From contig NZ_FQVF01000024.1 in NCBI RefSeq assembly GCF_900129155.1, positions 1 through 64,000 on the forward strand: 64,000 nucleotides of DNA, given 5' to 3'. Of the stretch, positions 17,359 to 26,720 are shown piece by piece (within the stretch, counting starts at the first letter, position 1; each line of letters opens with the position of its first letter). The position numbers and the translations under genes were made by a program. The stretch is from Marinomonas polaris DSM 16579. GTDB taxonomy: Bacteria > Pseudomonadota > Gammaproteobacteria > Pseudomonadales > Marinomonadaceae. Below the pieces are notes generated by a model. That model saw only the letters and a list, made by a program, of their open reading frames with translations, had not been told where the DNA came from and did not search any database.

Positions 17359-18525
17359 TTAAGCAAGATGTCCATGGTAGGCATCTGTAATGATTTGTTT
17401 AATATCGGAAGCCTTAGTTAAGCGAGGGTTAACTAATACGTTGCCACTTCTCATAGAGTCTTCAACCATTTGTGGAAGCTTATCAAGTGTCACTCCTAAC
17501 TCTTGAACATTGGCAGGTATATTTATAGCAGCGTTAAGCTTTACGACAGCCTCAATTGCTTTGCTACCAGCACTATAATCATCCAACCCATCTACATTTT
17601 CACCCATGGCAACGGCAATCTCTTTAAAAAGATCAGGGCAAGCATCCATATTGAATTTAAGGACATACGGCAACAATGCTGCGTTAGCTACACCATGTGG
17701 CACATTAAAAATACCACCAAAAGTATGCGATATAGCATGAACATTACCGAGCTTAGAGAGAGAAAATGCCACCCCAGCCAAGAAAGAGGCAACCAGCATA
17801 TTTTCACGCGCTGTAACATCAGAACCCACAAAGTAGGCTTTCTTAATGTTCTGAGTGATCATCTTGATCGCTTCAATTGCTAATGCTCGGCTAATTGGAT
17901 TAGCTAGCTTAGAAACATATGACTCAATTGCATGAGTTAGTGCATCCATCCCTGTTGACGCAGTAATAGCTGGCGGTAACTTCATAGTCAGCTCAGCGTC
18001 TAAAATAGCTAATTTTGGAAATAAGCGTGGACTAATAATAGCAGTTTTAAAGCTATTTTTAGGGTTCGTCACTACAGTTGAAGCAGTACATTCGCTACCT
18101 GTTCCAGACGTAGTAGGGATTGCGAATAGCGGCATCGGATCATTAATTAATCGATCGTATCCTTCATAATCCAAGATACTTCCAGGATTAGTTGCCATAG
18201 CCGCAACCGCTTTGGCAGCATCAATACTACTACCACCGCCAATACCTATAATCGCATCGCACTCAGAATTTTTGAGGAACGCAACAGCATCATCAATCAC
18301 AGTACTGGATGGATTTGGTTGAACATCCTGATAGATATCGTACTTCAGACCAGCTTGATCTAAAGAAGTGAAAAAGCCAGTTAAAGCACCTGAATCCACG
18401 AGGCCTTTATCTGTAACAACTAGGAGTTTTTTTTCAACATACGGCTTTAGTAATTCACCCGCCTGTTTGGCTAATCCATAGCCAGATTTAAGTGTAGTAG
18501 GAAAAAAGAAGTTAAAATTTTGCAT
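17359..18525 (-). CDS. Iron-containing alcohol dehydrogenase
   Basis: Group III NAD(P)-dependent alcohol dehydrogenase, 388 aa. The nucleotide-binding GGGSSIDAAKA is near residues 97-107. The metal ligands by comparison with FucO are Asp194 and His198 (GMDALTHAIES), His263 and His277 (VPHG), with His267 as the conserved extra histidine. ATG 18525 is used because the minus-strand mRNA has GGGGA just upstream; an ATG 21 nt earlier lies within that site. With the downstream semialdehyde dehydrogenase it could oxidise a terminal alcohol to aldehyde and then to acid. Substrate unknown. Confidence 0.9.
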   Translation of the reverse strand: MQNFNFFFPTTLKSGYGLAKQAGELLKPYVEKKLLVVTDKGLVDSGALTGFFTSLDQAGLKYDIYQDVQPNPSSTVIDDAVAFLKNSECDAIIGIGGGSSIDAAKAVAAMATNPGSILDYEGYDRLINDPMPLFAIPTTSGTGSECTASTVVTNPKNSFKTAIISPRLFPKLAILDAELTMKLPPAITASTGMDALTHAIESYVSKLANPISRALAIEAIKMITQNIKKAYFVGSDVTARENMLVASFLAGVAFSLSKLGNVHAISHTFGGIFNVPHGVANAALLPYVLKFNMDACPDLFKEIAVAMGENVDGLDDYSAGSKAIEAVVKLNAAINIPANVQELGVTLDKLPQMVEDSMRSGNVLVNPRLTKASDIKQIITDAYHGHLA

Positions 18526-18537
18526 AGCATCCCCTTG

Positions 18538-18557
18538 AGGGGGCAAAAATACCCCCT
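18538..18557 (-). other. G/C hairpin before the alcohol dehydrogenase
   Basis: AGGGGG and CCCCCT, six bp, with an 8-nt T-rich loop on the minus strand. It lies between the dctM stop and the dehydrogenase ribosome binding site (GGGG 18531-18534). Its C-run could also pair with that site, so it may tune translation or mRNA decay. Confidence 0.35.
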
Positions 18558-18590
18558 AGTAAAAAATTATGAAATTAAATAGGTTATTTA

Positions 18591-19856
18591 TTAACTAATA
18601 AAAAACAGTGATATGTCTGGAAGGAAAGTGAATAAGAGCAGGTCAACAATCATTACTAAAAGCAATGGAAATACTTTTCTTACAACAAGCGAAAATGATG
18701 TATCACTCAGACTTTTAGCAACAAATAGATTTACACCAAGCGGAGGGGTAAGAAGCCCAATTGCAAGGTTAGTAATCATAATGATGCCAAAATGAATTAG
18801 GTTTACATCTTCGTTGATAAGAATTGGTAAAAATATAGGTACGAGTAGAATAATTGCAGCGTTTAGCTCCAAGAAAGTGCCAATTAAAAGAAGTACCGCA
18901 TTAATTGCAAGTAGAAGCCATATTTTGTCTGCCCCTACACTAGATATCCAATTAGATACCTGCTGTGGAAATTGTTCAGTTGTTAATATCCATCCCATTA
19001 TATTAGCAGCGCCAATAATGAGTAATACCATTGAAGACGTTAGACCCGAAGAAACAAATACTTCTTTTAAATCTGAAAAGCTAAGTTCTTTGTAGATAAA
19101 AACAGATATAACTAAACCGTATACACAGGCTATAGCACCAGACTCTGTAGGAGTAAAAAAGCCACTGTAGATTCCTCCAAGAATAATCACAGGCATAGCC
19201 AGGCCAAACAGTGATTTTTTTAGGCAAGATATAAAGTTAGCAAAACTAGTCGGCTCACTTCCTCTAAAGCCACGGGATTTAGAGTAATAGTACGAATAAA
19301 TTATCAGTGAAAAACCAACAATCAATCCAGGCACAATACCAGCGATAAAAAGATCACCTATACTGACATTGGCAGATATACCGTAAACAACAAATGGTAT
19401 GCTGGGTGGGATAATAATCCCGATTGTGCCGCCAACAGCCATAAGCGCAACGGAGAAACCTTTGTCATAACCTGCCTTTATCATCGCAGGAACCATTATA
19501 CTACCAATAGCTACAACAGTTGCTGGGGCAGAACCTGAGATAGAAGCGAAAAACATGCTTGCTAGCAGTGCTATAATAGCCAACCCACCCGGTGTGGAGC
19601 CGACAATGCTCGCCCCTAAATTAACCAATCGAATGGATACACCGCCCTTCTCCATAATTTTTCCGGCTAAAAGAAAAAATGGGATCGACATCAAAGGAAA
19701 AGAGTCAATGCCTGTAAACATACGCTGAACCGTTACGAATGTAGGCATATCAGCAAAAAATACAAACGCAACAATACAAGCAAAAGCAATACTAAGTGCA
19801 AGCGGTATATTGAAGGCCACTAAAACAAGCATGCTTAGAAACATAGCAGAAGTCAT
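18591..19856 (-). CDS. TRAP transporter large permease (DctM-type)
   Basis: A 421-residue, highly hydrophobic protein with about 12 membrane segments. It contains DctM signatures such as PLMSIPFFLLAGKIMEKGG, SGSAPATVVAIGSIMVPAM and GGTIGIIIPPSIPFVVYG near the N terminus, and LAIGLLTPPLGVNLFV near the C terminus. It forms the substrate/Na+ channel of a tripartite ATP-independent periplasmic transporter with the DctQ subunit, whose gene overlaps its start by 4 bp (ATGA). The cargo is probably an organic acid, given the oxidising enzymes downstream. Confidence 0.94.
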   Translation of the reverse strand: MTSAMFLSMLVLVAFNIPLALSIAFACIVAFVFFADMPTFVTVQRMFTGIDSFPLMSIPFFLLAGKIMEKGGVSIRLVNLGASIVGSTPGGLAIIALLASMFFASISGSAPATVVAIGSIMVPAMIKAGYDKGFSVALMAVGGTIGIIIPPSIPFVVYGISANVSIGDLFIAGIVPGLIVGFSLIIYSYYYSKSRGFRGSEPTSFANFISCLKKSLFGLAMPVIILGGIYSGFFTPTESGAIACVYGLVISVFIYKELSFSDLKEVFVSSGLTSSMVLLIIGAANIMGWILTTEQFPQQVSNWISSVGADKIWLLLAINAVLLLIGTFLELNAAIILLVPIFLPILINEDVNLIHFGIIMITNLAIGLLTPPLGVNLFVAKSLSDTSFSLVVRKVFPLLLVMIVDLLLFTFLPDISLFFIS

Positions 19857-20407
19857 TTAGATTCACTCCCATTAAAGACGGCTTTATTATTCTCTGTGGC
19901 TTCTTCTATATTTTTTCTTTTATGCTCATAGATAAAATAGAGACAGCTCATAAGATAGCGTATAGACATCAAGGCAAAACCACATGGAACCGCAGCGTAA
20001 GCAATATACATAGGCATTCTAAGTGCTGGTGAAAGTGGGCCCATATTCATCATTCGATCAATAAATTCTGCACCTATATAGAAAAACCAAGCACAAAATA
20101 TAAAGCCAACCATATTTCCAAATAGTGTCACTATCTGCTGCCAAGATTTTGGAATAATAAGAATTAGAGCATCGACTGATATATGTACAGAACGTTTGAG
20201 CCCAAGACTAGCACCGATAAATACGCCCCATATCATAAAATAACGTGCTAGCTCTTCAGACCATGGAATAGACATATGGATAAAGGAACGATTAATAACC
20301 CCTAAAAAAACAACGGTTAGCATCCCTGCAAGAAGAATGTATACAATCCATTCTTCAATATTACTTAAAATAGAATCAAACGACTTCAACGTTTTATAAA
20401 ATGACAT
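19853..20407 (-). CDS. TRAP transporter small permease (DctQ-type)
   Basis: About 184 residues with four membrane segments; EEWIVYILLAGMLTVVFLGV and the WSEELARYFMIWGVFIGA segment are typical of DctQ. The start is set at ATG 20407 (AAAGG 9 nt upstream) because it gives the usual short cytoplasmic N terminus; the frame remains open to ATG 20449 without a ribosome binding site. It overlaps dctM by 4 bp. Confidence 0.85.
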   Translation of the reverse strand: MSFYKTLKSFDSILSNIEEWIVYILLAGMLTVVFLGVINRSFIHMSIPWSEELARYFMIWGVFIGASLGLKRSVHISVDALILIIPKSWQQIVTLFGNMVGFIFCAWFFYIGAEFIDRMMNMGPLSPALRMPMYIAYAAVPCGFALMSIRYLMSCLYFIYEHKRKNIEEATENNKAVFNGSESK

Positions 20408-20566
20408 ACTAACCAGCCTTTTACTTACCAACATAAACCAATTTAACATTTCTAATAATAGTAAATCCTATAAACCAAAATTTCATTTAATCGAGTCTCA
20501 CTGCATCAAATACGATACAGCAAGACCTTTAAATCTTTAGATTTAAGAAATAGAACTATTACTTGA

Positions 20567-20593
20567 AATAACTATTTTATAAAAATAGTTATT
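20567..20593. other. AT-rich inverted repeat after dctP
   Basis: AATAACTATTTT and AAAATAGTTATT, perfect 12 bp with a 3-nt loop, overlapping the dctP stop. It precedes the 142-nt gap before dctQ. Such hairpins often protect the 5' binding-protein message and give more DctP than permease; no clear U-tract follows. Confidence 0.5.
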
Positions 20594-21608
20594 ATTGGCT
20601 AGCTTCAGCCTTAGAAACCGCGTCCATCAATTCATTAATTAGCTTATCACCCAATTTTTTTCGGTAAGTATCGTAGACAGGTTTTGTAGTTTCGCGAAAT
20701 TCGCCTTTGACTTCATCACTTAAATAAACAACTTGCATGCCTTGTTTCTTAAGCTCTTCAATACCACTGTTTTCTTGCTCGGTATTCAGCTCTCGTTCAA
20801 CAGTACTCCAGTTCTTAGCTTCTTCCTGAATAATTGTTTGATATTTAACAGGAAGGCGCTCAAAAAAATTGTTATTTACTATAAAAGTGAAAGGGTTATA
20901 GACATGACCATCTAGAGTAAGATATTTCTGAACTTCATAAAAGCGCATACTTTCGATGAGGGAAATCGGATTTTCCATACCATCAATCACACCTTGTTGA
21001 AGAGATGAATACAGCTCACTAAAGGCCATCGGAGTTGCAGTTGCACCAAAGGAGTCGACCATTGCAATGTGTGCTTGATTTTCCATCGTTCTGATTTTTA
21101 GCCCCGATAAATCTGCTGGTGTCTTAATAGGGCGAACATTGTTTACAAAATTTCGAAAACCATTTTCACCCCATGCTAATGCGCGGATCCCAGTTTTTTC
21201 TAACATACCATTTAATATTTTTTCTCCAAATTCACCATCCATGACCTTGTATGCCACTTCTCTGTTCTTAAACAGATATGGCAAATCAAAAACCATAGCA
21301 TCAGGATAAATGTTAGGAATTGGCCCCGCCAATACCGCCATTTCAATAGAACCAAACTGAACACCTTCAAGCTGCTCGCGTTCGCCACCTAGTTGACTGG
21401 CAGGATAAGTAGAAATAGAGATATGCCCATCGGTTCTCTCCTCTACATTCTTTTTAAATATAGCCAAAGATTTTTCTAATCTATCGTTAGTCGCAGGAGA
21501 AGAATGCGATATTTTAATATTAAAATCTGCAGCAATAGCACTTGAAGAAAGTAGAAGACCAGCAAAAGTAACCGCACATAATTTATTTATTATATTTATT
21601 TTAGACAT
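20592..21608 (-). CDS. TRAP transporter periplasmic binding protein (DctP-type)
   Basis: A 338-residue secreted solute receptor. The Sec signal peptide ends around SSAIA-A at residues 22-27, followed by the DctP fold: IKISHSSPATNDRLEKSL, YPASQLGGEREQLEGVQ, and the conserved Arg in GLKIRTMENQAHIAMVDSFG, which in this family binds the ligand carboxylate. AAGAGG lies 6 nt before the ATG. It is the first gene of the operon; the LysR gene at 22212 is upstream in the same direction and is a plausible regulator. Confidence 0.94.
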   Translation of the reverse strand: MSKINIINKLCAVTFAGLLLSSSAIAADFNIKISHSSPATNDRLEKSLAIFKKNVEERTDGHISISTYPASQLGGEREQLEGVQFGSIEMAVLAGPIPNIYPDAMVFDLPYLFKNREVAYKVMDGEFGEKILNGMLEKTGIRALAWGENGFRNFVNNVRPIKTPADLSGLKIRTMENQAHIAMVDSFGATATPMAFSELYSSLQQGVIDGMENPISLIESMRFYEVQKYLTLDGHVYNPFTFIVNNNFFERLPVKYQTIIQEEAKNWSTVERELNTEQENSGIEELKKQGMQVVYLSDEVKGEFRETTKPVYDTYRKKLGDKLINELMDAVSKAEASQ

Positions 21609-22211
21609 AAGAACCTCTTTTGTCTTATTGATAGAAATTAATTAATTCTGATAAAGGAAGCCCTATTAAATTGATCTGTTTTAAAGCGCTAGCAGCCCAT
21701 CAAAACTATGAATAAAAAGATAAATAACGAGGCTTTTCTCCTTTAGTTAGCATTGTTGCACTATAGGATTATTTTTTATAATGAAGATTCATGATTCCAA
21801 TATAACCAATAGTTATCACCTGACGACATAGCTTTGTCAGGTTCAAGAATCCACCAAAACGAACCTCCTCCCCCTTCAAAAGCAAGCATGACGTCCATTA
21901 CTAAGCCGACTCAAGGTGACAAGTGATTCATCAAAATACTCACGAAAGGCACTACAAACAGAGGATGTTCAGGTGAAAATAAGGCAAAATACTTGTTGTA
22001 TAACCAACTGATAGGTAATGACGCGAAAGGACGTCGACCTCGTTTTAATCTGCTAATCGACCAAAATTTGGGAGGAATGAACTCTCGCCTTAAGTATAAA
22101 GAAATAATTGAAGAATCCTTTGATCAAGATGGTAGACCGACTTCCATATCGGCCCTTTTGAATGCACTGCCTCTTCACCCCAAAAAATTATTTTCGAAAA
22201 TCAGGTAGGCT
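21609..22211. other. Region upstream of dctP without a recognised gene
   Basis: This 600-bp stretch should hold the dctP promoter. It has an inverted repeat ACCTGAC/GTCAGGT around 21818-21842 and an open frame on the plus strand (21993-22208, 71 codons from a TTG or ATG-like start) that begins LYNQLIGNDAKGRRPRF and matches nothing I recognise. The frame may be a remnant of a lost gene; it lacks a clear ribosome binding site. Confidence 0.35.
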
Positions 22212-23168
22212 TTATCGATGCCATTCATTTTGATCGTAAACCAAACCTACATCATCATATAGCTTTGATATTAGGAGGTGGGCGGTTGAAGTAAGATTCG
22301 AATCTTTACGCTTTACAATTCCAATTTTACTCATCAACGAGGTTATTTTTATATCTAGCAAAGATATAAGGTTTTTACTGACAAAGAACTCAGCTACATC
22401 TAACGGAAGAACTGCTAAAAGATTAACATCGTACTGAAGAAGCATTATCGTCGAAAATGCCGATGACGACTCTACAGGGTGTTTAACAATATCAAGACCT
22501 AGCTTCTGCATCTCATACTCAATAGATTGACGCATAGGGGTATTTGACGTGTATAGCACCCAAGGATGATCCGCTAAGTCTTCCAAACTAACGGAATTAT
22601 TTTGTAAAAGTGGGTGGGCTATGTTCGCAACGATAGCAAGAGGTTCCTCACTTAGAGCAATATTGTCGTATGGCAAAATATTTTGCCCTCTACTGACTCG
22701 ACATACGGCAAAATCAATACGGCCTTGATCTATTTTATGCAGTAAATTCGCACTATTGTTCTCAAATATTTCGACGGTTAATTCCGGCTGGTCACATCGT
22801 AACTCATAAATAGCCCTAGTGAGTATTGGAACAGCACCCATGATGCATCCGACAGAGATATGCCCTCCCGAGCCCTCTGCAATACCAACAATTTCTTCTC
22901 TCATATGAGATAAATCATTAAAGATCACTCGGGCATATCTGGTCACACAGCTCCCCACTTCATTTGGCACCATGCCTTTTGCAGTACGCTCAAATAGCTT
23001 AAAACCGATGGATTTCTCAACCTCGTTAAGCAGCTTAGTCGCACCTGGTTGAGAAATTGAGATGGAAATTGCCGCTTTGTGTAAGGATCCATAATCTTCA
23101 ATGGCAACAATCAGTTGCAAATGTTTAAAACGCAAACGAGATATTATTGATTTTAGCACTGGGACCAT
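22212..23168 (-). CDS. LysR-family regulator
   Basis: A 318-residue LysR protein with the N-terminal helix-turn-helix (HLQLIVAIEDYGSLHKAAI, then ISQPGATKLLNEVEK) and a substrate-binding domain. The style (RLRFKHLQLIVAIEDYGSL, SQPGATKLL) is that of the GbpR/CbbR-like subgroup that controls sugar or aromatic-acid catabolic genes. It is upstream of, and co-oriented with, the TRAP operon, separated by 600 bp. AAAGGTG lies upstream of the ATG. Confidence 0.87.
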   Translation of the reverse strand: MVPVLKSIISRLRFKHLQLIVAIEDYGSLHKAAISISISQPGATKLLNEVEKSIGFKLFERTAKGMVPNEVGSCVTRYARVIFNDLSHMREEIVGIAEGSGGHISVGCIMGAVPILTRAIYELRCDQPELTVEIFENNSANLLHKIDQGRIDFAVCRVSRGQNILPYDNIALSEEPLAIVANIAHPLLQNNSVSLEDLADHPWVLYTSNTPMRQSIEYEMQKLGLDIVKHPVESSSAFSTIMLLQYDVNLLAVLPLDVAEFFVSKNLISLLDIKITSLMSKIGIVKRKDSNLTSTAHLLISKLYDDVGLVYDQNEWHR

Positions 23169-23381
23169 AACCGCACCTTTTATTATTCATAGAACCTATT
23201 TTGTGATACCAAGCCTACCAAGTTTTTAACATCTAAGTCCGTGATAATTTCCCCCTACCGCATGAGAAGTATTATTTTAAACACTGTGCTTATGGGTTAT
23301 TTCTCATTTTCTAACTAATTAAGTTAGCTCGCAAATGAAAACCAATAAAGAATAATGGACAAAAATAGCGGAAAAATACTC

Positions 23382-23822
23382 TTACTTTAAGGCATGACCA
23401 AGCAGACTGAAATAATTATGAAAGGCTTTGTTGACTCGGTGTCGCTGTTCACCTTGAGGATAAAGGCCCATTTTAGCTTCTTCAGAATAGCGGCTTCCTT
23501 TTACTAAAAAGGTACTGGTAGGTTTTGTGTCTTCAACGAAGGCTTCGAAGGCTCTTGCTGACATCTCTTCTGGTTTGGCGTAATAGAGAATTTTTAATTT
23601 TTGGTCTGCAGTACGGGACGCTTTAAACAGGTCGCTGGGCTCATCTCCTTGCTCATTTAGCATGATGGTCTTGAAGCACTCAGCCAATAATAAGCTCAGT
23701 GGATGAGGAATTTTATTATGAGAAAGCTTTATAGGAGAATTATTTAACCATCTTTCGGAAGCGAATTGTGAGGATGAAGCATATTGAAACATCTTTTCGC
23801 CCATGTAATGGTCAAAAGCATG
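23382..23822 (-). pseudogene. CLCA_X/LPD1-type zincin-like protein, C-terminal part (split by the island)
   Basis: The readable frame runs from HAFDHYMGEKMFQYASS (CAT codon 23822-23820) to the natural C terminus; the only ATG start is at 23804. EMSARAFEAFVED, FLVKG and EAKMGLYPQGEQRHRVNKAF are typical of the LPD1 (CLCA_X) family. The N-terminal part is missing here and is found at 37481-37789 on the same strand. The preceding in-frame codons (GTC ATT) are island sequence, with a TAG before them. The missing residues continue the HEWFHAFDHY motif exactly, so the two pieces were one gene. Confidence 0.82.
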
Positions 23823-23925
23823 AATGACCTACACATAAAGCACTCTGATGTACATTTTGCTCAGATTCCACTGTTCATAAGGCTTTAAGTGGTTTTTTAG
23901 ATTGTCACCAGTTGACATAGAGGTG

Positions 23926-23987
23926 GTGTACATAATCAGGTAAAAAAGCCTCAAAATGTCAACGTGAAGATTCCCGATTTTGTACAC
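23926..23987. repeat. Inverted repeats near the left island end
   Basis: GTGTACATAATC (23926-23937) and GATTTTGTACAC (23976-23987) are inverted copies with one mismatch. A second, nested pair is TTGACAT (23912-23918) with ATGTCAA downstream of it. They lie 90-160 bp inside the left border and may be recombinase binding sites or the remains of an insertion sequence end. Confidence 0.45.
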
Positions 23988-24056
23988 TTATACCACGAAT
24001 TCATGCGTGGGATTCAATATCTGCGAGTGGAGAAGTACCCAAGTACTAATTTTCTA

Positions 24057-24465
24057 GGGGCTGTCCTAGATAACTTACATTATCTAAGATGGCACGATGA
24101 GAAAAAGTAAACTGAGCTGGCATACACAAAGCAAGCTAATAGAACTGTTTGTTGCAGGTACAACAGCACGAACAGCGGCATCACTTGTTGGTGTCAACAA
24201 AACGACTGCAAGTTTTTATTTTCAACGATTAAGGCAACTTATTTACAACAATAGCGAACACCACGAATTACTGAAAGGTGAAGTCGAAGCGGATGAAATT
24301 TACCTTGATGGAAGGCGTAAAGGTAAGCGTGGTCGAGGTGCAGCAGTTAAAGTCCCTGTATTTGGCCTTTTGAAGTGCAATGGCAAGGTTTATACCGTTG
24401 TCATACCGGATGCTCAAACAGAGACACTAATTCCAATTATTCGTGAGAAGGTAAAACCCAATAGC
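24057..24465 (+). pseudogene. IS1595-family transposase, truncated, with left IS end
   Basis: The transposase frame starts at ATG 24097 (RKSKLSWHTQSKLIELFVAG, then VEADEIYLDGRRKGKRGRG, VPVFGLLKCNGKVYTVVIPD, REKVKPNS), matching IS1595/IS1016-group transposases, including the first catalytic acidic residue in EADEIY. Homology stops at about 24465; roughly the C-terminal half is gone, replaced by the end of an IS30-type element. GGGGCTGTCCTAGATAACTT at 24057-24076 is probably the left terminal repeat. The element is inactive. Confidence 0.8.
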
Positions 24466-25387
24466 GCGAATTCAACTCCGAAGTGCACCACCCTCCAAAT
24501 TATGCTGCGCTTCGTAGTTCATCAAACACCACCGCAGGTTGTCTATAACCAAGGCATTTTCTTGACCTAAGGTTTAGCGACCTTTGCACCTTCGCAATCT
24601 CCTCATCGGTCACCGTTCTGAGGTCCGTTCCCTTAGGGATATATTGCCTCAGCAGGCCGTTAAAGTTTTCATTTAAACCACACTCCCAAGAGGCGTAGGG
24701 ATTAGCAAAATACACCTCGGCCTTAAGCTTCAGGGCGATACTTTCGTGAGCACAGAACTCCGTTCCATTCTCTGCAGTAATCGTATGCACGTGACGACGA
24801 TAACGCCACAGCATAGCACCTGCAGCTCAACAGACTTCTTCGGTGTTTTTTGAGGACTCCTTGCGGATTAAGTACATTTTACTCTTTCGTTCAACCAAGA
24901 CGCTGTTTGGTATCCACTATCTTAGGGCGTTCTTCGATGCCAATTCGATTAGGAATAATGACTCGCTTGGAACGATTTCCTTTTCGATATCGTCTACCGC
25001 TATGTCGTAATTGCTTATATAACTTGCCGCCGTGACGCCTGTCTCTTTGCACATGGCCATAAATCTATTCATGGCTGACAGGTAATCCTAATAGGCGGCT
25101 AACGCCTGATATTTGTTCAGGACTCAACTTGAGCGATAGGCCAAACTCAACATAGCTGATAGTTTTCTGTGAGACCTGGCTTTTCGCAGCCTCATGTCGT
25201 CTATGCTGGGCTCGCTGCTGTGCAACACTTGGTTCATAAGTGCCATTGATGGTATGGCGCTTTAACTCTCGACTAATGCTGGAATGGCTGACATTGAGTC
25301 GTCTGCCAATCTCTCTGTAACTTAAATGTTGGCTCAGATAGGCTTGAATCTGGTATCGTTGTCCTTCGATCAACTCTTATAGTTCAT
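24466..25387 (-). pseudogene. IS30-family transposase, broken
   Basis: Minus-strand IS30-type transposase in pieces. The start ATG at 25387 (MNYK) needs a frameshift to join IEGQRYQIQAYLSQHLSYRE (IS30 helix-turn-helix). A TAG replaces the Trp codon after SHE at about 25063. The frame then reads through IYGHVQRDRRHGGKLYKQLR to KQRLG, after which the stretch carrying the first catalytic Asp (DWEVDTVLG in the family) is deleted; VERKSKMYLIRK follows in another frame, then a TGA. The C-terminal part (ITAENGTEF, NPYASWECGLNENFNGLLRQ) is readable to 24500. It has inserted into the IS1595-type transposase gene. Confidence 0.82.
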
Positions 25388-25493
25388 GGTTATACTCTAA
25401 TTGTTTGGCGACGTTAGAATACCACCTATGGACAATTGTTCTCTCGCCACCTACTCAACCATGAGTGCGTTTTTTAAAATACTAGCTATGACT

Positions 25494-26714
25494 TTATGAG
25501 CTTTCCTGCCCTCGTGGTAATTTTACTGATATAACTGCGGTTATTGCGATAAATAGAGTTGATATTCCAAGGCACATCCCAAGTCCGTATTCTTGATATA
25601 TCCAGCCAGATAAAACGGTACCGATAAGCCGGCCCATTGCATTGGCCATATAATAGAAACCAACGTCGAGAGAAACACCCTCTTTTCCCGCATAGCTGAC
25701 AATAAGGTAGCTATGCAATGAGGAATTCACAGCAAATAAGGCGCCGAATATTAGTAAACCAGTAATTAAAATAAATGGGACATTCCACTGATAATAAAGT
25801 GACAGTGCAATAGTCGCAGGTGTTATAGCGAGTGCAGTTGCCCACCGCATGGCATGACGACCATCAGGGGGAGTGTCTTTGCTATTACCAGTAAGTTTTG
25901 GGGCAAAACCTTGCACTATGCCATAACCAATTACCCAAATAGCCATAAAGCCACCTACATACCAGTGATCCCAATTAAATACGGTGGCGAGATATACGGG
26001 TAAGGCCACAACAAACCATACATCTCTTGCGCCAAATAAAAACATTCTTGCAGCAGATAAGGTATTGACGGCTTTGCTTTTGGACAAAAGATCAGTGAAT
26101 TTGGGTTTATTTTTGGCTTTTCCTAATTCCTTATTAAGTGTTACTAGACTAAGGAGCCACACTAAGGTAAGTGCGCCAGTCATAACGAGGATGGCGCCTT
26201 GAAAGCCGAGTAAACTAAGTAAAATTCCACCTAAGAAGAAACCCACTCCTTTTAAAGCATTCTTCGAGCCAGTAAGAATAGCGACCCATTTGTATAATTG
26301 GCCTTGCGCATTATCGGGTACGAGCAGTTTAATGGCACTTTTCGCACTCATTTTATTGAGATCTTTGGCGATGCCCGACATCGCTTGTGCCGCCATAACC
26401 CATGGTACGAGCAACATGTCAGAAGGAACCAGTAGCATACCGAGAGCAATAATTTGCATGAACAGACCAATATTCATGGTCTTATTTAAGCCAAGTTTGG
26501 CCCCCAGCCAACCACCAATAAGATTAGTTATGACACCAAAAATCTCATAAAAAATGAACAGCATGGCAATGCTTAGTGGGCTGTAACCTAGTCCGTAGAA
26601 ATACAGCACAACCAACATTCTTAATGCGCCATCGGTTAAGGTGAATGCCCAATAATTACCCGTAACTATCATGTATTGACGAATTTGTGGGGTTAGTTGT
26701 GCTAGCCACTGCAT
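25494..26714 (-). CDS. arsJ: Organoarsenical efflux MFS transporter ArsJ
   Basis: A 406-residue major facilitator protein with about 12 membrane segments. YMIVTGNYWAFTLTDGALRMLVVLYF at the N terminus and the AKDLNKMSAKSAIKLLVPD loop identify ArsJ. It exports 1-arseno-3-phosphoglycerate, made from arsenate by the GAPDH encoded 6 bp upstream; the unstable product releases arsenate outside. A ribosome binding site AAGGA lies at the end of gapdh, so the two are tightly coupled. It is the last gene of the six-gene ars operon. Confidence 0.93.
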   Translation of the reverse strand: MQWLAQLTPQIRQYMIVTGNYWAFTLTDGALRMLVVLYFYGLGYSPLSIAMLFIFYEIFGVITNLIGGWLGAKLGLNKTMNIGLFMQIIALGMLLVPSDMLLVPWVMAAQAMSGIAKDLNKMSAKSAIKLLVPDNAQGQLYKWVAILTGSKNALKGVGFFLGGILLSLLGFQGAILVMTGALTLVWLLSLVTLNKELGKAKNKPKFTDLLSKSKAVNTLSAARMFLFGARDVWFVVALPVYLATVFNWDHWYVGGFMAIWVIGYGIVQGFAPKLTGNSKDTPPDGRHAMRWATALAITPATIALSLYYQWNVPFILITGLLIFGALFAVNSSLHSYLIVSYAGKEGVSLDVGFYYMANAMGRLIGTVLSGWIYQEYGLGMCLGISTLFIAITAVISVKLPRGQESS

Positions 26715-26720
26715 AATTGT

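Noticed and set aside
20450-20591. A small gene between dctP and dctQ
   Set aside because: Only an AT-rich hairpin is present; no frame with a start site.
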